In this document: piece by piece, positions 53,601 through 59,419 of the stretch
Layout: every line of letters begins with the position of its first letter
Position numbering within the stretch: the first letter of the stretch is position 1
NCBI GenBank assembly: GCA_016801885.1
Contig: CM028905.1
Coordinates: 11,312,706 to 11,376,705, forward strand
DNA: 64,000 nt
Direction of reading: 5' to 3'
Source: Toxotes chatareus
Lineage: Eukaryota; Chordata; Actinopteri; Toxotidae
Made by a program: the position numbers and the translations under genes
The notes under the pieces: generated by a model
Database searches by the model: none
Seen by the model: the letters and a program-made list of their open reading frames with translations, nothing else
What the model was told of the DNA's origin: nothing

Positions 53601-56600
53601 ACTTGGTCAGTTAGTTGCCTCTCCATTCTCTCAGATGGATCAGTGGTTTACTGTCGCTTCTTGTTTTCTTTAAGGATAGGATCACGTTTTGTCATGCACA
53701 TTTGCATCCATCACCTGTGTGTGTATATATATGTCTGTGTGTGTGTGTGTATGAGTTAGTGCATCTGTGTGTGTCTGTGCATCTGTGTGTGTCTGTGTGT
53801 ATGTGGATGGATGCATGTGTGTCCTGTGTGTAAGCTAAGATGGGTGAGTAAATGAATGGGCAAGCGAAGGAGAAAAAGTTGTCTTGTTGGTGAAAGTGTG
53901 TTTGTGTGATTTGTGTTTGCATGTGTGCACGTATGGATGTCTGTGTGCTTGTGTGCATGTGTACATGTCTGTGTGTGTGTGTGTGTGTGTGTGTAAGGGT
54001 GCTTCATCATTCGGGCTTTTACACATCGCAATCAGATACAGAAATACCTCATAAACTTTGATTTGAGAGCGTCCGATGATCTCATTTTATTTTGATGAAC
54101 ATTAACCACATGAACAATGCCTTATCTTGGATTGAATGTAATGGCATTTATCTGTGAAAGAGATGGCTTTACTCATTCAAAGTTTCACTCGGAATAGAGG
54201 CAGCTTCAAACCAACTTAACAAACTCTCACCCGCCAACCATCAAACCTACCAAGGTGATGTTGGACCAATGTCTGACTACTGGGAAGGGTTTACAAAGGG
54301 CCTAGGGTATCGACACATATGGCATCTAGAAAAAAAAAAAAAACACTTCAGACTTGTCATTGTATTGTGATCACATATTTCTGTTGTGACTATGTAGCGA
54401 GCTATCCAAGGTTTCCTTCTGCTGGAGTTGGACTGTATGAGACCAAGCCAGACCTAGCAGTGCGATACTGTATATAACATTGGTGTTGACTGTATTTAAT
54501 AATGTTCATGACTGTTATCTTCTTCTATAATATTCTATACTATGGGTAACTGTTTTGTGGCTTCACTGGCCTGCTGCGTGGGGCTGGCTAACGTTTGGCT
54601 AACGTTGAAGAAACATTCAGATGGACTACGTGCACTGCGTCTATATGCACTTTGATTTATCAGGGAAATTTTATTAATGTTTTGTAAATGTTTCATATGA
54701 CACTTAATGTGCCATTCCAGTTTTTACATCATCATGGAAATTATGTATTTTATTTAAACAGCAAATATCATTTATGTACTTCATGTTTTTTTTGTTTTTT
54801 GTTTTTTATTTATTTTATTTTTTTTCCAAATCGATAAACAGATTGACTGGTTGATTTCCAAGTAATGAAGTGTTTTACCAAAGTGACTGTGAACTTGTAA
54901 CTTTCGATACAGTTGAATTATTTTTCTTAAGAAAAGAATATATCTATATATTGAGCAGGGGGGGCGTACATCTCATTGTTTCAGTTCCTGTCATTCTCAA
55001 CAGCAAAGTTGTATCAATAAAAATGTTTTAAAAAGTGTGATCTTTCTCTCCCTAGGAATGTTCACTGGCTAGATTATTTGTCAGAGAAAATGTCAAACAC
55101 TGCCAGGAGAACACCGCTATTTTTACTGGCATGGTACAAAAAGGGTACAAGTCAAGTGGTAGAGTTTGAAAATTTAACTGAAGGATGATGCACACCTGAA
55201 GCAAAGGCAACACAAAGCTGCATGAGCAAGAAGTAGTCAAAATTAGATATCAAATGATTTAGATGAAATATTCAGACCTGAAAGACAGTTATATTTACAA
55301 CACAAGACTGGCGACCCTTCTTTTTCCATTTCAGTTGTTCTGGACTAATCTCATGACTGCTCTTGATGTTTGGGTTTTTCTCCTCTTCCTTGCTGCATCC
55401 TCTGCTAATGGTCTGGCTTTACTACTGTATTCTGCACGGTGTGGAACCAGCACACACACACACACACACATATTTTTGTACTTTGTGTATAAACTAACAT
55501 GCACGCAGAGACTACTGGCTAAATAATATACTCTTTTTGTTGCACATTATTTCACACACAAGGACATCTCCTCCCAATCAGACACACACACCCCTACATA
55601 GTCTCTACCCCTGGCTGCGCCCAGTCTCAGCTCTCTGTTCTCTCCTTCACAGGCCAGCGTTGCCATGGAGACCGCTCCGTGTTCTGTCGTATGGAGGTGC
55701 TGAAACGCTACTGCTCTCTACCGGACTACCAGCGTATATGCTGCAAGTCCTGCAGCAATGTCACCATCAATGAGCCTCTACCCAACATCACCTCCAGATC
55801 CACCCCCATCACCTCTGTCCGCCCCAGTATTACAGCTCCTCCACCCACCAGCACCCTCAGCTCTGCCTTCACCACCATTCAACCCACCAAACCTGTCGTC
55901 ACCACCATTTTGGCTTCTACCACCAGCCCCTGGATCACCACTCATCCCCCTACCTTTACCACTCCTGTTCCTCATTCCATCCCAACCTCACTCAGCACCA
56001 CAGATGTGATCACAAGCCATCACAAGCCAGATGCCACCAGCGCTCCTGTCTTCCCTATCACCTTTTCCATGGCAACCACATCAATCATTACCACCTCTCC
56101 CAGTATTACTGCTCATCCCCTGCCACTGCCTGTCCCAAATATAGAAGACAGCACAGATCCACAGTTGCCGAGCACTACAAACAGTCTAACAACATCTGGT
56201 ATGATAACTACTGTAGACTTTACAGTGGCCACAAGTCCAACAATCACAAATCCAGCAGAATATAGCACAAAAACAGACACACTGCTGAAATCCAAGCCAA
56301 AAAAGAATATTCCTCCAAAGAAAAACCCCAAAAAGGTGATTCCACCAAAGATCAATCTAAAAAAGAATACTGCACTGAAAAATACTACAAGAAAAGATGC
56401 TCCGCCAAAGATCAATCCCAAAAAGAACACAAATGCTAGTCCAAAAAACAATACTTATGTGAACAGCAATTCCAAAAAGAATTCACCAGAAAAAACAACT
56501 CCCAAAAAGACTCTTCCAGAAAAAACAACTCCCAAAAACACTCTTCCAGATAAAACAACTCCCAAAAAGACTACTCCAGTAAGCACTACTCCCAAAAAGA

Positions 56601-58129
56601 CTCCTCCAGAAAAAACAACTCCCAAAAAGACTACTCCGGCAAGCACTACTCCCAAAAAGACTCCTCCAGAAAAAACAACTCCCAAAAAGACTACTCCGGC
56701 AAGCGCTACTCCCAAAAAGACTCCTACAGAAAAACCAACTCCCAAAAAGACTACTCCGGCAAGCGCTACTCCCAAAAAGACTCCTACAGAAAAACCAACT
56801 CCCAAAAAGACTACTCCGGCAAGCGCTACTCCCAAAAAGACTCCTCCAGGAAAACCAACTCCCAAAAAGACTACTCCGGCAAGCGCTACTCCCAAAAAGA
56901 CTCCTCCAGAAAAAACAACTCCCAAAAAGACTACTCCGGCAAGCGCTACTCCCAAAAAGACTCCTCCAGAAAAAACAACTCCCAAAAAGACTACTCCGGC
57001 AAGCGCTACTCCCAAAAAGACTCCTCCAGAAAAAACAACTCCCAAAAAGACTACTCCCGTGAAGCCTTCTTCTGAGAAAAAACCCAAACCCACACCCAAA
57101 AAGGATGTTCCACCAAAAACCAATCCCAAAACAAACATGCAGCCAAAGACAAAAGTGACAAAACAAACTCAAACCAAGACAAACCACAAAACAAACTCAA
57201 AACCAGGACCCAAAAATGCCAAAGACTCACAGGCCAAAGTTAATCAGAATAAGGGCACAATGAAAAAGACTAATCCAAAAAAGAAAACACATGAAACATC
57301 TTCTTATTACACCACAGCTCCCTCTCCATATACAAGCCCAGAACCATCAAAACAGTACATTTCTTCCACTATTTCTTCTAGTACTAGTATATATGACCCA
57401 TCGAATTTTAATGAGTCAAGAGTCAATGTCACGTTCATCAGTAACAACACAGACCCTACAGATGAAACTCCACTGTGGTACCATGATGGCACAGCCACCG
57501 GAACAATGACACCCAGCCCTTTGGATGATCCTGTAACTGGTACCATTCATTTTGATGATGTTGCGATGCCCAGTGGAACCATGCCATCTGGTGATGTCAC
57601 AATGAACGGCAGTGGTGATGTCACAGTGACCAGTGGGACTATTCTTAGTAGTGATGATATCACAGTGTCCTACAGCAATGTAGGAGTGGTCAGTGACACC
57701 ATGGTGCTGGATGACGGCCTCACCATGGTGATCCCGACCATCCACAGTGAGGATCTGACGGATCTCGCCTCCTCACCCTGGCTGGACCTGTCTGAGTACA
57801 TCCCTGTAAGTGTTCCCATGACAACATCAGACCCCGTCACCGCTTCACCTCCCACCTCCTTCACTCCTATGACAGAGAAACCTGCCATCATGACCACCAC
57901 AGGCTCTGCTGTAAGACCTAAGGGAAGAGCCGAGGAGAACAGCGAGAACAATTCCATTGACATCTTATACAACAGGATTGTTGGCGCTGACAACGACATA
58001 TCTCAAAACAACCTGATCCCAAAGCGCCGGGTCAACCTCAGAGAAAAAACCAGGAACAAGCGCATTCAGGAGCTTCTGGAGGAGAAGAGGAACTTTCTCC
58101 TCAGGATGAAGAGAGGCCACACAGCATGA
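31744..58129 (+). CDS. adamts2: Procollagen N-proteinase (ADAMTS2-like), partial gene, 19 coding exons
   Basis: Secreted zinc metalloprotease that removes the N-propeptide of fibrillar procollagens in the extracellular matrix (family knowledge). The coding exons are 31744-31949, 40011-40094, 41884-42040, 43112-43217, 43488-43631, 44192-44324, 46187-46300, 46402-46547, 46782-46957, 49227-49360, 49455-49578, 50120-50200, 50302-50465, 50593-50749, 50860-50995, 51178-51385, 51774-51903, 52217-52303 and 55653-58129. All introns are GT-AG and all phases agree, giving 1,654 residues to the stop. In residues of this fragment: furin site 28-31, HExxHxxGxxH 180-190, disintegrin-like about 232-316, TSP1-1 336-387, Cys-rich and spacer to about 630, TSP1-2 to TSP1-4 about 632-800, PLAC 833-863, then a greatly enlarged C-terminal region. 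Exons for the signal peptide and most of the prodomain are not in the window. ADAMTS2 is preferred over ADAMTS3 and ADAMTS14 from remembered signatures such as GSSKQEDKCGVCGGDNS and DDNTTRS. A phylogeny would settle it. Confidence 0.93.
32565..32622. repeat. (TG)n microsatellite, about 29 copies
   Basis: Uninterrupted TG array about 600 bases downstream of the first exon in the window. Confidence 0.95.
33157..33226. repeat. (CT)n microsatellite, about 35 copies
   Basis: Uninterrupted CT array, continued by imperfect CT-rich sequence to about 33300. Confidence 0.97.
33695..33736. repeat. (AT)n microsatellite, about 21 copies
   Basis: Uninterrupted, self-complementary AT array. Confidence 0.96.
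37131..37173. repeat. (TC)n(AC)n compound microsatellite
   Basis: About eleven TC copies pass into about eleven AC copies. A similar AC then TC arrangement recurs at about 37300-37345. Confidence 0.93.
39285..39510. repeat. Degraded fish dispersed repeat (non-autonomous)
   Basis: Blocks such as tagtttgacattttgtgaaa, aatatgaagctgcagtcggc and aagtcactacgcccgcccaa match in order a common percomorph interspersed repeat that I recognise from memory. It is diverged and interrupted. The class is not assigned. Confidence 0.4.
40011..40094 (+). CDS. adamts2: adamts2 exon: metalloprotease
   Basis: Residues 70-97, phase 0 at both ends, 84 bp. It begins VNEIYHDQSLGAKINVVLVR and continues the first half of the catalytic domain. 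Acceptor tccag, donor aag|gtaaga. Confidence 0.95.
40095..41883 (+). other. Intron, 1.8 kb
   Basis: GT-AG intron with no coding potential recognised. It contains (CA)n tracts at about 40815-40846 and 40982-41010, a GA-rich stretch near 41330-41390 and a (GT)n tract at about 41645-41666. Confidence 0.85.
40815..40846. repeat. (CA)n microsatellite
   Basis: About 14-16 CA copies; a second array of similar length lies at about 40982-41010. Confidence 0.9.
41884..42040 (+). CDS. adamts2: adamts2 exon: metalloprotease
   Basis: Residues 98-149 plus the first base of codon 150. It encodes SMSLIELGNPSQSLENVC and continues to FLTRQEFGPTGMQG, matching the ADAMTS2-group catalytic domain. The next exon completes the glycine. 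Confidence 0.95.
42041..43111 (+). other. Intron, 1.07 kb
   Basis: GT-AG intron with a short (GT)n tract near 42501-42518 and an ATTT-type run near 42556-42571. No other signal was recognised. Confidence 0.85.
43112..43217 (+). CDS. adamts2: adamts2 exon: metalloprotease, first part of zinc site
   Basis: Residues 151-184 with split codons at both ends. It carries YAPVTGMCHPVRSC and ends in HETGH, the first two zinc-binding histidines and the catalytic glutamate. The following intron interrupts the next valine codon, so the zinc motif is completed in the next exon. Confidence 0.96.
43488..43631 (+). CDS. adamts2: adamts2 exon: third zinc ligand and Met-turn
   Basis: Residues 186-232. It completes the zinc motif with LGMEHDGQGN, where the histidine is the third ligand, followed by GSIMAPLVQ, the Met-turn of metzincins. 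It ends in a split histidine codon before gtgaga. The short 270-bp upstream intron has a polypyrimidine-rich 3' end. Confidence 0.96.
43632..44191 (+). other. Intron, 560 bp
   Basis: GT-AG intron, AT-rich, with a (CA)n tract near its start. Nothing else recognised. Confidence 0.85.
44192..44324 (+). CDS. adamts2: adamts2 exon: end of catalytic domain, start of disintegrin-like region
   Basis: Residues 234-277. It encodes SYDCLRDDPFDHNWP followed by LPGLHYSMNEQCRFDFG, a typical ADAMTS transition into the disintegrin-like module. The exon ends in phase 0 before gtaaga. Confidence 0.95.
44325..46186 (+). other. Intron, 1.86 kb
   Basis: GT-AG intron. It contains a (TTG)n tract at 45979-45998 and no recognised gene. 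Confidence 0.85.
45979..45998. repeat. (TTG)n trinucleotide repeat
   Basis: Six to seven TTG copies inside an adamts2 intron. Confidence 0.9.
46187..46300 (+). CDS. adamts2: adamts2 exon: disintegrin-like region
   Basis: Residues 278-315, phase 0 at both ends. It encodes YRTFDPCKQLWCSHPDNP and CKTKKGPPIDGTMC, a conserved Cys-spaced block of the ADAMTS disintegrin-like module. Confidence 0.95.
46402..46547 (+). CDS. adamts2: adamts2 exon: end of disintegrin-like region and TSP1-1
   Basis: Residues 316-363 plus two bases of codon 364. HCFKGHCIW is followed by the central TSP1 repeat beginning WGSWSEFGQCSRTCGGG. The WxxW pair is a C-mannosylation motif and CSRTCG is an O-fucosylation motif. 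Confidence 0.95.
46782..46957 (+). CDS. adamts2: adamts2 exon: end of TSP1-1 and start of Cys-rich region
   Basis: Residues 365-422, ending with the first base of a split codon (c|ct, Pro). It encodes PANGGRTCVG and continues to REEQCHAWDP and HHWLPYEHPD, matching the ADAMTS2-group Cys-rich region. Confidence 0.94.
46958..49226 (+). other. Intron, 2.27 kb
   Basis: GT-AG intron with short (TG)n tracts near 47405-47423 and 47690-47712. No coding similarity recognised. Confidence 0.85.
49227..49360 (+). CDS. adamts2: adamts2 exon: Cys-rich region
   Basis: Residues 424-467. It encodes NKRCHLHCQSKETRDVVF and DGTRCSYKDPHSVCVRGECE. As I recall it, mammalian ADAMTS2 has an RGD triplet where this protein reads RGE. 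Confidence 0.94.
49455..49578 (+). CDS. adamts2: adamts2 exon: end of Cys-rich region
   Basis: Residues 468-508 plus one base. It encodes KVGCDGVVGSSKQEDKCGVC and GGDNSSC, the hallmark CGVCGGDNS motif of ADAMTS Cys-rich domains. Only a 94-bp intron separates it from the previous exon. Confidence 0.95.
49579..50119 (+). other. Intron, 541 bp
   Basis: GT-AG intron, nothing recognised inside. Confidence 0.85.
50120..50200 (+). CDS. adamts2: adamts2 exon: spacer domain
   Basis: Residues 510-535 with split Gly and Ala codons at the ends. FLKVLEIPRGARHLLIQE matches the start of the ADAMTS spacer, where IP-GARH-I/L is typical. Confidence 0.93.
50302..50465 (+). CDS. adamts2: adamts2 exon: spacer domain
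   Basis: Residues 537-590. It encodes VKNVASGLFFMNGENEFP and GVEWEYVNDNDKETLQTTGP, fitting the spacer beta-sandwich of ADAMTS2. Donor atg|gtaaat lacks the +5 G. Confidence 0.92.
50593..50749 (+). CDS. adamts2: adamts2 exon: end of spacer and start of TSP1-2
   Basis: Residues 591-642 plus one base. VNLSYKYMM is the conserved spacer end. YEWAPKRWSYCSKPCGGG opens TSP1-2. That repeat has Pro where the O-fucose acceptor Ser/Thr would be. Confidence 0.93.
50860..50995 (+). CDS. adamts2: adamts2 exon: TSP1-2
   Basis: Residues 644-687 with split codons at both ends. KQYLRYGCRRKVDSKMVH and CNQKPCPPP complete the second TSP1 repeat, with cysteine spacing as in ADAMTS2. Confidence 0.93.
51178..51385 (+). 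CDS. adamts2: adamts2 exon: TSP1-3 and start of TSP1-4
   Basis: Residues 689-757. WVTGEWQNCSKPCGKTGMQI starts TSP1-3; DDNTTRS contains an N-glycosylation sequon; HCNDDRPESRRPC is strongly ADAMTS2-like. WRVGPWSQ opens TSP1-4. Confidence 0.94.
51386..51773 (+). other. Intron, 388 bp
   Basis: GT-AG intron with donor cag|gtgcgc, nothing recognised inside. Confidence 0.85.
51774..51903 (+). CDS. adamts2: adamts2 exon: TSP1-4
   Basis: Residues 758-800 plus one base. CSVTCGNGTQQRQALC carries an O-fucosylation motif (CSVTCG) and an NGT sequon. The exon closes with CRLDPCP. Confidence 0.94.
51904..52216 (+). other. Intron, 313 bp
   Basis: GT-AG intron with a gtgagt donor, nothing recognised inside. 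Confidence 0.85.
52217..52303 (+). CDS. adamts2: adamts2 exon: linker before PLAC
   Basis: Residues 802-829 plus one base. GSSDLNKNGNILIQWLSRPN and PKISS match the linker between TSP1-4 and PLAC in ADAMTS2 (QWLSRP and KISS). The donor cac|gtaaaa is weak: it lacks G at -1 and at +5, which makes read-through into an alternative 3' end plausible. Confidence 0.92.
53963..53994. repeat. (GT)n microsatellite
   Basis: About 13 GT copies at the end of a 300-bp TG-rich stretch in the last intron. Confidence 0.88.
55016..55021 (+). terminator. Poly(A) signal AATAAA inside the last intron
   Basis: AATAAA is followed about 15-30 bases later by gtgtgatctttctctcc, a GU/U-rich downstream element, which predicts cleavage near 55030-55040. 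This would end a short adamts2 transcript that lacks the last exon. Confidence 0.55.
55653..58129 (+). CDS. adamts2: adamts2 last exon: PLAC domain, giant mucin-like repeat region, conserved C-tail
   Basis: Residues 831-1654 and stop, one uninterrupted frame. Acceptor ttcacag. The PLAC domain spans C833-C863 (CHGDRSVFCRMEV then YCSLPDYQRICCKSC). After it come a Thr/Ser/Pro-rich mucin-like segment (to about 56280), Lys-Pro-Asn-rich imperfect repeats (about 56288-56470), twenty 10-residue repeats (56471-57070), further Lys-rich sequence (to about 57296), a Ser/Thr/Tyr-rich stretch, an Asp/Thr/Ser-rich acidic region (about 57400-57810), and a basic, probably helical tail containing REKTRN and RIQELLEEK. 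That tail matches the C-terminus of mammalian ADAMTS2 as I recall it (EKTRN, RIQEL). The insertion therefore lies inside an ancestral ADAMTS2 last exon. N-glycosylation sequons include NVT just after PLAC, NVT and NNTD near 57420-57450, and NGS near 57607. Dense Thr and Pro predict O-glycosylation. Confidence 0.93.
56471..57070 (+). repeat. Coding minisatellite: 20 x 30 bp, organised as 60-bp dimers
   Basis: Twenty consecutive 30-bp units encode 10-residue repeats of type PKKTPPEKTT and PKKTTPASTT. From 56581 to 57060 they alternate to make eight copies of a 60-bp unit, of which several neighbours are identical (56581=56641, 56701=56761, 56881=56941). Units 56471-56580 are more diverged (SKKNSPEKTT, PKKTLPEKTT, PKNTLPDKTT). 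Period and frame are both multiples of three, so copy-number change keeps the frame. Confidence 0.97.
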
Positions 58130-58348
58130 TAGACCTCCTAAGCCTTCTCATTTCTCTTATAGAGATGAACATTTTCTTTACAGACTTTTGTAAGTGTTGT
58201 TTGAACCCCTCTGTGAACTGCCATGATGCTTTCTATCAGGCCTTTCCACATAAAAAGCAAAACAAACTCTCTGTCATATCACTATCATGACAATCAGGGC
58301 TGCTGCAGAGAGAGAATATCATGGCCAAATGTTTGAACAGTTGCTTTG

Positions 58349-58354
58349 AATAAA
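58349..58354 (+). terminator. adamts2: Proximal poly(A) signal AATAAA
   Basis: Canonical hexamer 220 bases after the stop codon. The downstream sequence has only a modest U/GU content, so use is uncertain. Confidence 0.45.
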
Positions 58355-59386
58355 GAAAAGCCCTTTAGAGTACAGACTGTTGCAGATTTGAGGCAAATCG
58401 CCTCGCCTGTGTAAACACAATAATGAGAAACAGAAGGGATGAAAAGTGTATATCCAGTTTGACCAGCACTTTACAAAGCCAAGCTTTTATCCCTCTAAAC
58501 CACCCACAGTCTTGTTTGAGGACTCACTCAATGGATGATGTAGATAAGATGCAATGTAGTTTGTAAAATGGTATTATCCGTGCTGGCACTTATGGAGCAA
58601 CAAAATCTACAACCTAGAATCCAAATCTCCATCCAATATTATATTACTGCCCAGGACTGCAGCTCATTTCCCCCAAACAGATATGAATGCCTCTCAGCTC
58701 CCTAATAACTGCTACTGTAGCACAACATAAAAATGTTTCATTTTTAAATGGCCACCACTCTGAACACCCTGCACAAGCACACACACCTACACACACACAC
58801 ACACACACACTGCGAATTGGAGCTTTTGGAGGCCTGAAAGCAATATGGTAATGCCAAACAATCAAAAAGTCAAAGTTTCCTTTTGGTTCAATTACATTGT
58901 GAAAGTTTACACTGCTTGGATCATGTTGCCTTTTCCAAAGCAAACAGTCTGGCGGCACGGGGTCTTTCATCTCTCAGGAAGTTAGGAGTCAGTATACACT
59001 TGGTGCTTCCTGGATTTTGGTGGTATATTTTGATATCTCACTAAGCTAGTTGTAAAAACAAAATTATTGAAGAGAAAAATATATATATATTGATTGCAAT
59101 TTTTGTTTTTCTTTTTTAACGGTCAGTCAAGTATGGTGCTGTTTTTTCTCATGTTTGCTAAAAGCATTGTCCATCATGCATTCATTTATATACAAAAAAT
59201 ACAAAATACCAAAAAAATATGATGAGCCTGTTTGTATTAACTGTATGCACATAGCAGCTTTGACGGCCAGTATATGTTCTTTTCTAAACGTTTTATCATT
59301 GGTACATCTCTAACTTGCAGCAACTGCAAAAGGATCTTTCTGTACAATATCTGTACATATGAAAAAGAACTTAATGTTTGATATTT

Positions 59387-59392
59387 ATTAAA
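59387..59392 (+). terminator. adamts2: Distal poly(A) signal ATTAAA
   Basis: ATTAAA is preceded by several TGTA motifs (tgtacaatatctgtacata) and followed by a GU-rich run (cagtgttgtgtgattttgt) at about 59422-59442. This is the full set of signals for cleavage near 59410-59420. Confidence 0.7.
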
Positions 59393-59419
59393 GTTTAAGT
59401 GCCTGTGGAATTTTGCAAA

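Larger units (their letters stand above)
52304..55652 (+). other. Intron, 3.35 kb, with features of an alternative 3' terminal exon
   Basis: It is spliced out in the long form. If retained, the frame continues for 43 codons to tga at 52432-52434 and includes a hydrophobic run. A consensus poly(A) signal lies at 55016 with a GU/U-rich element behind it; earlier AATAAA hexamers are at 53313 and 53550. The AT-rich texture of 54.4-55.0 kb, with a Pumilio-type TGTATATA near 54471, resembles a 3' UTR. It also contains (GT)n tracts near 53.73 and 53.97 kb. Use as a terminal exon is inferred, not shown. Confidence 0.5.
58130..59415 (+). other. adamts2: adamts2 3' UTR
   Basis: Non-coding sequence after the tga stop. 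An AATAAA at 58349 could give a short UTR. The stronger candidate end is ATTAAA at 59387 with GU-rich sequence about 30 bases later. A (CA)n tract lies near 58788-58810. The end coordinate is approximate. Confidence 0.75.

Noticed and set aside
56455..57187. Long minus-strand open frames (about 230 codons) opposite the Lys/Pro/Thr repeats
   Set aside because: They are shadows. The repeat period is a multiple of three, so any frame free of stops in one unit stays open through the array. The translations are Phe/Gly/Leu/Val repeats with no conserved features.
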